DNA from: Polynucleobacter corsicus
GTDB lineage: Bacteria > Pseudomonadota > Gammaproteobacteria > Burkholderiales > Burkholderiaceae
Direction of reading: 5' to 3'
DNA: 64,000 bases
NCBI RefSeq assembly: GCF_018688255.1
Contig: NZ_CP061314.1
Location: 868,001 to 932,000, forward strand
Position numbers and translations under genes: made by a program. This document shows, one piece after another, positions 41,634 to 50,551 of the stretch (position 1 is its first letter; every line of letters begins with the position of its first letter). Under the pieces are notes generated by a model. The model saw only the letters and a list, made by a program, of their open reading frames with translations. It searched no databases and was not told the DNA's origin.

Positions 41634-42494
41634 ATGATATGGGCGATGCGCCTCATACAGAATCCTCAATTATGGCTCTCTCTTGGAAAAGAGATCTGGG
41701 AGCGTAACCGGGGTCAAAATCTTAAGCAGGTAGCCGCCAGTCTGGCCTTTACTACTACGCTGGCCTTGATTCCGATGCTGACGGTGGCTTCCATTCTGAT
41801 TGGCTATCTCCCCAGTGTGGTGCGTATTAAGTATGCCTTTCAGGCCTGGTTGCTGGACACCTATATGCCGGGTGGCTTAAATCAGCAGGTTTTTAATTAC
41901 TTGGATCAATTTTCAGCTCAGGCCAAAGGCCTCACCTTGATTGGCTTGCTCGGCCTGGTGATTACAACCATCATGACATTGGCAGTGATTGAGGGCGCCT
42001 TTAATCAGATCTTTCGCGTCTCTGCAAGGCGACCCATTTTGAAGAAGGTTGCGATCTATTCCTCTGCAACTATATTGGGACCCATCCTATTGGGTATTGG
42101 AACCTACTTAAGTGGTCTTCTTTTTAGTGCGGCAGAGGGGTGGACGGAAACTCTGAGCTTTGGTTTGGGTTTTGTAGCGACGGTAGTGCCAATAGTTCTG
42201 GCCATGGCCGTATTCTCAGTAGCTTACAAAATTCTCCCTTATGCCCAAATTGAGTGGCGTGATGCTTTGAGTGGCGCCTTCTTTGCAGCCCTCACTTTTG
42301 AGTTAATGAAGTTTGGCTTTGGTCTTTTTATAAGCAATGTCGCCTTTTATAAAACGGTCTATGGCGCTTTTGCGATCTTCCCTTTAGCGCTGATTTGGAT
42401 TTACCTGACCTGGTGGATTACCTTGGCTGGGGCAGTTCTGGTTGCCAATCTCCCCAGCATTCGGAATGGGTTGCTTAGGGTTATTCGTTACTGA
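41634..42494 (+). CDS. YihY/UPF0761 family inner-membrane protein
   Basis: A 286-residue membrane protein with six helices. Family marks are QVAASLAFTTTLALIPMLTV (first helix region), LGLVITTIMTLAVIEGAFNQIFRV, LPYAQIEWRDALSGAFFAALTFELMKFGF and the final AIFPLALIWIYLTWWITLAGAV. It was once called BrkB/virulence factor or tRNA-processing RNase BN, but its function is unsettled. ATG 41634 is used; ATG 41646 is possible. Confidence 0.88.
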   Translation: MIWAMRLIQNPQLWLSLGKEIWERNRGQNLKQVAASLAFTTTLALIPMLTVASILIGYLPSVVRIKYAFQAWLLDTYMPGGLNQQVFNYLDQFSAQAKGLTLIGLLGLVITTIMTLAVIEGAFNQIFRVSARRPILKKVAIYSSATILGPILLGIGTYLSGLLFSAAEGWTETLSFGLGFVATVVPIVLAMAVFSVAYKILPYAQIEWRDALSGAFFAALTFELMKFGFGLFISNVAFYKTVYGAFAIFPLALIWIYLTWWITLAGAVLVANLPSIRNGLLRVIRY

Positions 42495-42571
42495 AATATC
42501 CTTCACCCCCCTTGATTCCTCAGGGGCATCAGCATATATTGACTCAATAAGAACCTATTGCTGGAGATCCC

Positions 42572-43027
42572 ATGAAAGTTTGCGACATATTGCGCGTTAA
42601 GGGCAGCACACTATTTACTGTTGCACCGGATACTGCTTTGCAAACTGCCGTCTTGGTTATGAGCGAACACGATATCGGTTCATTGGTGGTGATGGATTAC
42701 GATAAGCTTGTAGGCATCCTGACATTCCGTGAGGTGATTGCAGCTTTAGCAAAACACCATGGCAAATTAGATGAGCTCAAAGTTCAAGGCGTTATGAATG
42801 CCAAACCTTTGACATGCAATATGGAGACAGAGATCGATGAGGTTCGCCGCATGATGCTAGTTGAGCATGCCCGCTACTTGCCGGTGATGGATCAAAAGAT
42901 GCTGATGGGCGTGATTTCTTTCTACGACGTGGCTAAATCCGTTGTTGAGGCTCAGGACTTCGAAAACACCATGCTCAAGGCTTACATCCGCGACTGGCCA
43001 GAAGAGGCCGAAAAAGCTGCCCCATAG
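42572..43027 (+). CDS. CBS-domain pair protein
   Basis: A 151-residue protein made of two CBS domains: the first around SLVVMDYDKLVGILTFREVIAAL, the second around YLPVMDQKMLMGVISFYDVAKSVVEAQ. Such stand-alone pairs bind adenine nucleotides and act as energy sensors. The partner is unknown. It is 44 bases before aroC. Confidence 0.9.
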   Translation: MKVCDILRVKGSTLFTVAPDTALQTAVLVMSEHDIGSLVVMDYDKLVGILTFREVIAALAKHHGKLDELKVQGVMNAKPLTCNMETEIDEVRRMMLVEHARYLPVMDQKMLMGVISFYDVAKSVVEAQDFENTMLKAYIRDWPEEAEKAAP

Positions 43028-43070
43028 GCTCAGCCTAGCCCAAGCTCCCGAGCAATGACATAATGTCAAT

Positions 43071-44186
43071 ATGTCAGGAAATACACTAGGTCTTCTCTTT
43101 ACTGTCACCACTTTTGGTGAATCCCACGGTCCCGCCATTGGCGCTATTGTTGATGGCTGCCCCCCAGGCATGTCTCTGTGTGAAGCAGACTTGCAGCTCG
43201 ATTTAGATCGTCGCAAGCCAGGAACCTCACGTCATGTAACCCAACGTCAAGAGGCCGACAGGGTAGAAATTCTGTCTGGTGTGTATGAAGGCAAAACCAC
43301 GGGCACGCCCATTGGCTTGTTAATTCGGAATACTGATCAACGCAGCCAAGATTACGGAAACATCCTACAAACATTTAGACCCGGCCACGCTGATTACGCT
43401 TATCACTATAAATATGGTTTGCGTGATCCTCGCGGGGGTGGGCGCTCTTCAGCAAGATTAACTGCGCCTGTAGTGGCCGCAGCAGCGATTGCCAAGAAGT
43501 GGCTCAAAGAACAATATGGCACGGAGTTTTATGGCTATATGAGTCAACTCGGTGAAATCGAAATCCCATTTAAAGATGCAGCGCTCATTGAGAGTAATCC
43601 TTTTTTTGCCGCGAATGCCGATATCGTTCCTCAGTTAGAAGCGTATATGGATGGACTGCGCAAAGCAGGGGATTCATGCGGAGCGAAGATTGAAGTGCGG
43701 GCGCGTAATGTGCCCATTGGGTTAGGCGAGCCTGTATTTGATAAATTAGATGCTGATATTGCGCATGCCATGATGGGTATTAATGCAGTCAAGGGTGTTG
43801 AGATTGGCTCTGGCTTTAAGTCAGTAGCGCAACGTGGCAGTGAGCATGGTGATGAGTTGCATCCAGATGGTTTTGCTAGCAACAATGCGGGCGGCACTTT
43901 AGGCGGTATTACTACTGGTCAAGATTTGCGGGTGTCGATTGCTATTAAACCAACCTCCAGCATTTTGAGCCCAAAAGAATCGGTGGATTTAGATGGCAAG
44001 CCTATTACCGTACAAACCAAGGGTCGTCATGATCCTTGTGTCGGTATTCGCGCTACCCCAATCGCTGAAGCGATGCTAGCCCTTGTTTTGATTGATCACG
44101 CTTTGCGTCACCGCGCTCAGTGCGGTGATGTGAAACACAGTGTTGCGTCTATCTCAGCTGCACGTCCTGGCTCTGCAACGGATTAA
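43071..44186 (+). CDS. aroC: Chorismate synthase
   Basis: A 371-residue enzyme: GNTLGLLFTVTTFGESHGPAIGAIVDGCPPG at the N-terminus, RPGHADYAYHYKYGLRDPRGGGRSSARLTA, and the C-terminal SNNAGGTLGGITTGQDLRVSIAIKPTSSI and GRHDPCVGIRATPIAEAM. It catalyses the last shikimate-pathway step, EPSP to chorismate, using reduced FMN. Full length. Confidence 0.97.
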   Translation: MSGNTLGLLFTVTTFGESHGPAIGAIVDGCPPGMSLCEADLQLDLDRRKPGTSRHVTQRQEADRVEILSGVYEGKTTGTPIGLLIRNTDQRSQDYGNILQTFRPGHADYAYHYKYGLRDPRGGGRSSARLTAPVVAAAAIAKKWLKEQYGTEFYGYMSQLGEIEIPFKDAALIESNPFFAANADIVPQLEAYMDGLRKAGDSCGAKIEVRARNVPIGLGEPVFDKLDADIAHAMMGINAVKGVEIGSGFKSVAQRGSEHGDELHPDGFASNNAGGTLGGITTGQDLRVSIAIKPTSSILSPKESVDLDGKPITVQTKGRHDPCVGIRATPIAEAMLALVLIDHALRHRAQCGDVKHSVASISAARPGSATD

Positions 44187-44216
44187 TCAAATTCACCTTA
44201 GAGAACTAAAAAGAAA

Positions 44217-45362
44217 ATGACACCCTCAGTGCGTTGGGCCTTCGGGTCCTTTTTCTTTTTATATTTCGCTTATGTTGGTTTAGTTTCTCCATACGCCAGC
44301 CTCTTTTTTTTAGATCGCGGCTTTAGCGTTATTGAGATTGCAGTCTTAATGTCCATGCTGCAAATCACAAGAATAGTGGGGCCGTTCTCTTGGGGGTGGT
44401 TATCAGACTACCTCTCTGATCGCATCGGCATTATTCGCTTCTGCGCTTGCTTGGCGGCAGTGACCTTCTTGAGTATCTTTTTTCTCAATAGCTATGTTGC
44501 ATTCTTCATTTGGATGTTTGTCTTACATACCATCCTCAGTAGCCTAATGCCCTTGGGTGAATCAGCTACGGTGCATGCTTTATTTAAAGACAATTCATTT
44601 GATAAGCGTTACGGCCGTTTACGTTTATGGGGCTCAATTGGTTTTATTGCCATGGTTTTATTTGCAGGTGAATTATTTCAGCGCAAAGGCATAGAGCTTT
44701 ATCCCATCGTGGGCGCGGTGATTTTGACCTGCTTGGCGCTGGTAACCTTTCGCTTGTATGAGCCCAAGATGGAGCGTCGCAAGATGGTTAAGGGCGAACT
44801 ACTGATTGTTCTATTTAATCCGGATGTCCGCTGGTTCTTGCTCTCCGGATTTTTTATGATCTTTGCGCATGCTGCTTTGTACGTCTTCTACTCGCTCTAC
44901 CTAGCAGATTTAGGTTACGACAAATTTCAGATTGGTTTGTTTTGGGCCTTAGGCGTGGCAGCCGAAGTGATCTTCTTTTATTTCCAGAGCAAAGTGCTTA
45001 GTAGATTGGACGCTGAAGTTGTTTTGCAAATCGCTTTTGGTATGGGCGTGTTCCGCTTTATCTTGATGGCTTTCTTTCCGCTCACTTGGGTGCTGATTCT
45101 GGCTCAGCTTATGCACGCCGGTACTTTTGGAGCGCACCACAGTGCTGCTACGAAACTATTGCAACGTTGGTTTACTGGACCATTGCAAGCACGAGGGCAA
45201 GCTTTAATGGCAACCGTGTCTTATGGCTTAGGCGGAACGCTGGGCGGTTTGCTGGCTGGTTGGCTATGGGATGCTACCCAACCTCGCAATGTATTTGTGA
45301 TGGCGGCCTTAGCCTGCGGTCTAGGGGGTATGGCGATTGGGAAGCTGCGTCCTAGCCGCTAG
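44217..45362 (+). CDS. MFS transporter (HcaT-like)
   Basis: A 381-residue protein with 12 predicted helices. It starts SVRWAFGSFFFLYFAYVGLVSPYASLFFLDRGFS with GWLSDYLSDRIG in loop 2-3 and RLRLWGSIGFIAMVLFAG in the middle, the pattern of the MFS_1-like/HcaT (phenylpropionate transporter) group. The substrate is not readable. It follows aroC by 30 bases. Confidence 0.87.
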   Translation: MTPSVRWAFGSFFFLYFAYVGLVSPYASLFFLDRGFSVIEIAVLMSMLQITRIVGPFSWGWLSDYLSDRIGIIRFCACLAAVTFLSIFFLNSYVAFFIWMFVLHTILSSLMPLGESATVHALFKDNSFDKRYGRLRLWGSIGFIAMVLFAGELFQRKGIELYPIVGAVILTCLALVTFRLYEPKMERRKMVKGELLIVLFNPDVRWFLLSGFFMIFAHAALYVFYSLYLADLGYDKFQIGLFWALGVAAEVIFFYFQSKVLSRLDAEVVLQIAFGMGVFRFILMAFFPLTWVLILAQLMHAGTFGAHHSAATKLLQRWFTGPLQARGQALMATVSYGLGGTLGGLLAGWLWDATQPRNVFVMAALACGLGGMAIGKLRPSR

Positions 45363-45399
45363 CCCGTTGGATAAATTCAGAAGTAATACGCTGAATGAT

Positions 45400-47070
45400 T
45401 TACATCGATGCGTAGTTCGGACCACCACCACCTTCAGGGGTAATCCAAACAATATTCTGACTTGGATCCTTGATATCACAAGTCTTGCAATGCACGCAGT
45501 TTTGCGAATTAATTTGTAACTGCGGCTGACCATCTTTTTCTACATACTCATAAACACCAGCAGGGCAGTAACGTTGCTCTGGACCTGCGTAGGTTTTGAG
45601 GTTCAAGCTCACTGGTACCGATGCATCTTTTAAGGTCAGATGGATTGGTTGATTCTCAGCATGATTGGTGTTGGAGATAAATACCGATGAGAGGCGATCA
45701 AAAGTAATCTTGCCATCTGGTTTTGGATACTCAATTGCTTGATGCTGCGCTGCTGGTTCGAGGCATTCATGATCTGCATGCTTTAAATGTATTGTCCAAG
45801 GCATATTGCCGCCCAAAAGCTTTTGCTCAAGGCCCACCATCAGGGTGCCAAGGTAGAGTCCTTTAGACATCCATGGCTTAAAGTTACGCGCTTGGTTTAG
45901 CTCGGTATGTAGCCAGCTATTTCTGAAGGCGCTTGGGTAGGCGGCCAACACATCGGCAGAGCGATTGTCGGCAAGTGCAGCAACCGCAGCCTCAGCTGCC
46001 AGCATGCCAGTCTTAATAGCAGCATGACTTCCTTTAATGCGTGAGGCATTCAAGAATCCAGCATCGCAACCAATCAGTGCACCACCAGGGAAAACTGTTT
46101 TAGGTAAGCTGTTTAAGCCGCCAGCCGTCAGTGCCCGTGCCCCATAGGCCAGACGCTTACCGCCTTCAAAGGTTTCACGAATCTTGGGATGCAATTTATA
46201 GCGTTGGAACTCTTCAAACGGAGAGAGGTATGGGTTCTTATAGGACAGCCCAACTACCAAACCAACGGCAACTTTGTTATCACCCAGGTGATACAAGAAT
46301 GAGCCGCCATAGGTATCACTCTCTAATGGCCAGCCAGCGGTATGAACCACTAGACCGGGCTTACTCTTAGAGGGCTCGACTTCCCATAATTCTTTAATAC
46401 CAATGCCATAGCTTTGTGGATCAGCATCTTTATCTAAGGCAAACTTAGCAATCAGTTGTTTACCTAAATGTCCGCGCGAACCTTCGGCGAATAAGGTGTA
46501 CTTTGCACGCAATTCCATGCCAAGCTGAAATTGATCTGTGGGTTGACCTGCTTTATCCAAGCCCATCGAGCCAGTGATGACACCACAAACTGCGCCTTGC
46601 TCGTTATAGAGAATTTCTGCTGCAGGAAAGCCTGGAAAGATTTCTACGCCGAGGTTCTCAGCTTGTTGACCTAGCCAGCGAGTGACATTAGCCAAACTGA
46701 CAATGTAGTTACCTTCATTCTTAAAGCAATGGGGCAGCATCCAATTTGGAACCTGAAATGCGCTTTCTTTGGTCAGAAATAAAAACTGATCTTGGCTAAC
46801 TTCAGTATCCAGTGGTGCGCCTAGCTCTTTCCAGTTAGGGAAGAGTTCACTTAATGCCTTAGGATCCATAACTGCGCCAGAAAGGATGTGTGCACCGATT
46901 TCAGAGCCTTTTTCGAGTACGCAGACACTAATCTCTTTGCCAGATTCGCTGGCTAGCTGTTTTACTTTGATGGCTGCGGACAAGCCTGCAGGGCCGCCCC
47001 CCACGATGACGAGGTCGTAGTCCATGGATTCTCTAGGTCCAAACTGTTCGAGTAATTCCTGGGCAGTCAT
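45400..47070 (-). CDS. Electron transfer flavoprotein-ubiquinone oxidoreductase
   Basis: A 556-residue membrane-associated FAD/iron-sulfur protein: DYDLVIVGGGPAGLSAAIKVKQL (FAD GxGxxG), LEKGSEIGAHILSGAVMDP, GGALIGCDAGFLNASRIKGSHAAIKTGM and the C-terminal 4Fe-4S ligands CPAGVYEY and NCVHCKTCDIKDP. It passes electrons from ETF (beta-oxidation, amino-acid breakdown) to ubiquinone. Full length, monocistronic, with the CoA-transferase genes divergent upstream. Confidence 0.96.
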   Translation of the reverse strand: MTAQELLEQFGPRESMDYDLVIVGGGPAGLSAAIKVKQLASESGKEISVCVLEKGSEIGAHILSGAVMDPKALSELFPNWKELGAPLDTEVSQDQFLFLTKESAFQVPNWMLPHCFKNEGNYIVSLANVTRWLGQQAENLGVEIFPGFPAAEILYNEQGAVCGVITGSMGLDKAGQPTDQFQLGMELRAKYTLFAEGSRGHLGKQLIAKFALDKDADPQSYGIGIKELWEVEPSKSKPGLVVHTAGWPLESDTYGGSFLYHLGDNKVAVGLVVGLSYKNPYLSPFEEFQRYKLHPKIRETFEGGKRLAYGARALTAGGLNSLPKTVFPGGALIGCDAGFLNASRIKGSHAAIKTGMLAAEAAVAALADNRSADVLAAYPSAFRNSWLHTELNQARNFKPWMSKGLYLGTLMVGLEQKLLGGNMPWTIHLKHADHECLEPAAQHQAIEYPKPDGKITFDRLSSVFISNTNHAENQPIHLTLKDASVPVSLNLKTYAGPEQRYCPAGVYEYVEKDGQPQLQINSQNCVHCKTCDIKDPSQNIVWITPEGGGGPNYASM

Positions 47071-47250
47071 TTCATTTCTCCGACATTACTTATCATTTTG
47101 AGCATTTCTACTACTTTCAAAGCGCTACCTAATGCCTATAGTTTAGTTCTAAGCCATAAAAACCATATTGGTGCCCAATGCCAATGGGCTTAGATGTCTA
47201 AAGCGTTATGATTACTTTTTTACCTTTTTCGGCAATATTAGGACGAATTT

Positions 47251-47949
47251 ATGAACAAAACTTACCCATCGGCTGTGGATGCCCTGCGGGATATCTTGAA
47301 GGATGGCCAAAAACTGGCTGTTGGCGGTTTTGGCTTGTGCGGTATTCCCGAGGCGCTAATTGCCGCAGTCAAGGATTTGGGTGCGCAGAATCTGACTGCA
47401 ATTGCTAATAATGCTGGAGTAGATGGCTTTGGTTTGGGTTTGCTGCTGAACTCCAGACAAGTCAAAAGGATGGTTGCATCCTACGTAGGTGAGAACAAAG
47501 AATTTGAGCGTCAGTTTTTGGCTGGCGAGCTCGAGCTGGAATTTACTCCGCAAGGAACCCTGGCTGAGAAGTTGCGTGCCGGCGGCTGTGGCATTCCTGC
47601 TTTCTATACCAAAACAGGTGTCGGCACACTGGTAGCTGAGGGCAAAGAAGAAAAAGAGTTTGATGGTGAGCGTTACATCATGGAGCGCGCAATCGTTTCT
47701 GATATCTCACTCGTGAAAGCGTGGAAGGCGGATAAATCCGGCAATTTGATTTATCGCTATACCGCTCGCAACTTCAATCCTGTGGTTGCAATGGCTGGCA
47801 AGATCACGGTTGCTGAAGTTGAAGAGATCGTAGAGAACGGTGAATTAGATCCCGATCAGATTCATACGCCCGGTATTTATGTGCATCGCTTGGTGCTGAA
47901 CACTACGCCAGAGAAGCGTATTGAGCAGCGCACCTTGTCTGCTGCTTAA
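47251..47949 (+). CDS. scoA: 3-oxoacid CoA-transferase subunit A
   Basis: A 232-residue subunit: LKDGQKLAVGGFGLCGIPEALIAAV (CoA-binding glycine-rich loop), ANNAGVDGFGLGLLL, GTLAEKLRAGGCGIPAFYTKTGVGT, TARNFNPVVAMAGKITVAEVEEIV. With subunit B it moves CoA from succinyl-CoA to acetoacetate. Followed by scoB after 50 bases. Confidence 0.95.
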   Translation: MNKTYPSAVDALRDILKDGQKLAVGGFGLCGIPEALIAAVKDLGAQNLTAIANNAGVDGFGLGLLLNSRQVKRMVASYVGENKEFERQFLAGELELEFTPQGTLAEKLRAGGCGIPAFYTKTGVGTLVAEGKEEKEFDGERYIMERAIVSDISLVKAWKADKSGNLIYRYTARNFNPVVAMAGKITVAEVEEIVENGELDPDQIHTPGIYVHRLVLNTTPEKRIEQRTLSAA

Positions 47950-47999
47950 TATCTTTAGACACCATATAAAAACAGTACAGAATATTTAGGAAGATCGAT

Positions 48000-48650
48000 A
48001 TGCCTTGGAATAGAGATGAAATGGCAGCACGTGCTGCTAAAGAACTAAAGGATGGTTACTACGTCAATTTAGGTATTGGCATGCCAACCTTGGTAGCCAA
48101 TCATGTGCCAGAAGGCATGGAAGTGTGGCTCCAGTCTGAGAATGGTTTATTGGGTATTGGTCCATTTCCAACTGAAAAAACGATTGATGCAGATTTAATT
48201 AATGCGGGTAAGCAAACGATTACTACTTTGCCTGGCTCCTCTATTTTTTCTTCTGCAGATTCATTCGGAATGATTCGTGGTGGAAAAATTAACATCGCGA
48301 TTTTGGGGGCAATGCAGGTCAGTGAGCATGGCGACCTAGCGAACTGGATGATCCCTGGCAAGATGGTGAAGGGTATGGGCGGTGCCATGGACTTGGTTGC
48401 TGGCGTAAAGCATGTAGTTGTCTTGATGGAGCACGTTGCCAAGAAAAAAGACGGCACAGAAGAAATCAAGATCCTACCGAAGTGCACTCTGCCATTAACT
48501 GGTGTGGGTGTTATTAGTCGCATCATTACTGACCTTTGTGTACTCGACATCACGCCAAAGGGCTTGAAGTTGGTGGAGTTGGCTCCTGGTGTAGCTAAAG
48601 ATGAGGTTATAGCCAAAACAGGTGCCCCTATAGACGTAGCAGGTTTCTAA
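48000..48650 (+). CDS. scoB: 3-oxoacid CoA-transferase subunit B
   Basis: A 216-residue subunit: GYYVNLGIGMPTLVANHVPEG, the catalytic Glu in QSENGLLGIGPFP, DSFGMIRGGKINIAILGAMQVSEHGDLANWMIPGKMVKGMGGAMDLV. It forms the CoA-transferase with scoA. The stop is followed by a short gap before the CDF fusion gene. Confidence 0.95.
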   Translation: MPWNRDEMAARAAKELKDGYYVNLGIGMPTLVANHVPEGMEVWLQSENGLLGIGPFPTEKTIDADLINAGKQTITTLPGSSIFSSADSFGMIRGGKINIAILGAMQVSEHGDLANWMIPGKMVKGMGGAMDLVAGVKHVVVLMEHVAKKKDGTEEIKILPKCTLPLTGVGVISRIITDLCVLDITPKGLKLVELAPGVAKDEVIAKTGAPIDVAGF

Positions 48651-48715
48651 CCTTTTTTGATGGATAGTGAAATAATGGGGTCAATGATCCCATTTTCTTT
48701 TTTAAAGATTCCTTT

Positions 48716-50536
48716 ATGAGCGTTGTAGATCATTCACTTCACGCACACAAGCAGGGCGATGCTAAGCATACCCATAGCAAGGAAGTCTCTAACCAGAATC
48801 TCTTGCTCATTGCCTTGGTGCTCACACTTGGTTTTTCAGGGGTTGAGGGTGCCGCTGCTTACTTTGCGAATTCTTTAGCGCTGATATCAGATGCTGGTCA
48901 CATGGTGACCGATGCTGCTGCATTAGGTTTAGCCTTGTTGGCGCAAATCATTTCTCGTCGTCCGCCGTCACCAAAACATTCCTTTGGATTTGGAAGGGCT
49001 GAGGCCTTAGCGGCATTTGTGAATAGCATTGCGATGCTGGCCTTAGTTGCATGGATTATGTTTGAGGCAGTGAGTCGATTCTACGACCCGCATAAGGTGG
49101 ATGGCTTAACTGTCACGATAGTTGCTGCCATTGGTTTGGTAATGAATATTGTGGTGGCATGGGTACTATCGCGCGATAAAAAGAGTGTCAATACTCGCGC
49201 TGCCTTGGTTCATGTCATGGGTGACTTGCTAGGGTCTATAGCTGCTCTGATTGCGGGTATTGTGATTCAGCTTACTGGATGGATGCCGATTGATGCCATC
49301 TTATCTATTTTGGTTTCCCTCTTAATTTTGAAGTCCACTATTTCCATTTTGAAAGAGTCGTATCACTTCCTAATGGAGGGAGTGCCTCTACATATCGACT
49401 ATTTACAGGTCGGTCAGGATCTAAAAAAGGTGCCAGGTGTTTTGGCGGTGCATGATCTGCATGTTTGGGAGATGACTCCCAGCTTCCCGGCACTGATTGG
49501 CCATATTGAAATTGAGCGAATGGCTGAGTGGCCAGAAATTATGGCGCGCATCAACGCGATGTTGCTTAGTGAGCACGGTATCGATCATGTAACCCTTCAG
49601 CCGGAAGTTCCAGGCATGGCAGATGAGCATGTGCATGACGCACACCTGAATAATGAGATTCAAAAGCCGAATGTTATTCATCATGGCGATACCTTCTACG
49701 TTACTTGCACGAGTCCTGATGGCTCTCATCGCATGGCCTATCACGCTTGGGGTAATCCTAATAATTCCAAGGTATTAGTATGTGTTCATGGCCTGACGCG
49801 CAGGGGAAGTGATTTCAAAACTCTGGCTGAGGCAATGAGTCAGGACTATTACGTTGTGTGTCCAGATGTAGTGGGGCGAGGTGATTCTGATCGACTCAAG
49901 AATCCCATGCTCTATAGCGTTCCTCAATACGTCGCAGACATGGTTAGCTTGATTAAGCAGCTCAACGTTACACAAGTGAATTGGTTTGGAACCTCTATGG
50001 GTGGTTTGATTGGTATGGTCTATGCCGCAATGCCCAAGAGTCCAATTCGTCGCATGCTGATTAATGATGTGGGCCCACGCATTGAACCTGAGGCCATCAA
50101 GCGCCTGGGCTCTTATGTTGGTCAGCCTTTTAGTTTTTCTAATCGTGCCGATGCTTTGCAGCGCCTCAATGAGATCTGTGCATCTTTTGGCAGTCACACT
50201 CCAGAAGAGTGGGAGATTTATAACGGTCCCATGCTCGTGCAAAAAGATGGGCTTTGGGTAATGCACTACGACCCTGATATTTCTGTGCCGTTTGCATCGG
50301 TCAATCCGATTATGGCAAAGGCAGGAGAAATGGCGATGTGGCACGCCTTCAAGCAAATCCATATCCCGACGTTGATTGTGCGTGGCGGGGAATCCGATTT
50401 ACTTTCCGCTGAAACTGTTGCCGAGATGTGCAAGGTCAACCCTTACATTCGAAGTATTGAAATTCCAGGAGTTGGTCATGCACCTGCCTTTGTGAAATCA
50501 GAACAAGTGGCTTTAGCAAAAGAATTCTTTAGTTAA
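48716..50536 (+). CDS. Fusion of a cation-diffusion facilitator and an alpha/beta hydrolase
   Basis: A 606-residue continuous frame. Residues about 25-300 are a CDF/CzcD-like transporter: six helices with the metal-site HxxxD pairs SDAGHMVTDAAAL (about 58-66) and VHVMGDLLGSIAAL (about 163-172), and a cytoplasmic domain ending EVPGMADEHVHDAHLNN. Residues about 315-606 are an alpha/beta hydrolase: CVHGLTRRG (oxyanion), nucleophile GTSMGG (Ser about 426), acid in RGGESDLLS (Asp about 560) and GVGHAP (His about 588). Each half is normally a separate protein. The transporter exports Zn, Co or Cd; the hydrolase substrate is unknown. Confidence 0.88.
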   Translation: MSVVDHSLHAHKQGDAKHTHSKEVSNQNLLLIALVLTLGFSGVEGAAAYFANSLALISDAGHMVTDAAALGLALLAQIISRRPPSPKHSFGFGRAEALAAFVNSIAMLALVAWIMFEAVSRFYDPHKVDGLTVTIVAAIGLVMNIVVAWVLSRDKKSVNTRAALVHVMGDLLGSIAALIAGIVIQLTGWMPIDAILSILVSLLILKSTISILKESYHFLMEGVPLHIDYLQVGQDLKKVPGVLAVHDLHVWEMTPSFPALIGHIEIERMAEWPEIMARINAMLLSEHGIDHVTLQPEVPGMADEHVHDAHLNNEIQKPNVIHHGDTFYVTCTSPDGSHRMAYHAWGNPNNSKVLVCVHGLTRRGSDFKTLAEAMSQDYYVVCPDVVGRGDSDRLKNPMLYSVPQYVADMVSLIKQLNVTQVNWFGTSMGGLIGMVYAAMPKSPIRRMLINDVGPRIEPEAIKRLGSYVGQPFSFSNRADALQRLNEICASFGSHTPEEWEIYNGPMLVQKDGLWVMHYDPDISVPFASVNPIMAKAGEMAMWHAFKQIHIPTLIVRGGESDLLSAETVAEMCKVNPYIRSIEIPGVGHAPAFVKSEQVALAKEFFS

Positions 50537-50551
50537 GGATTTCAGTCGCCC

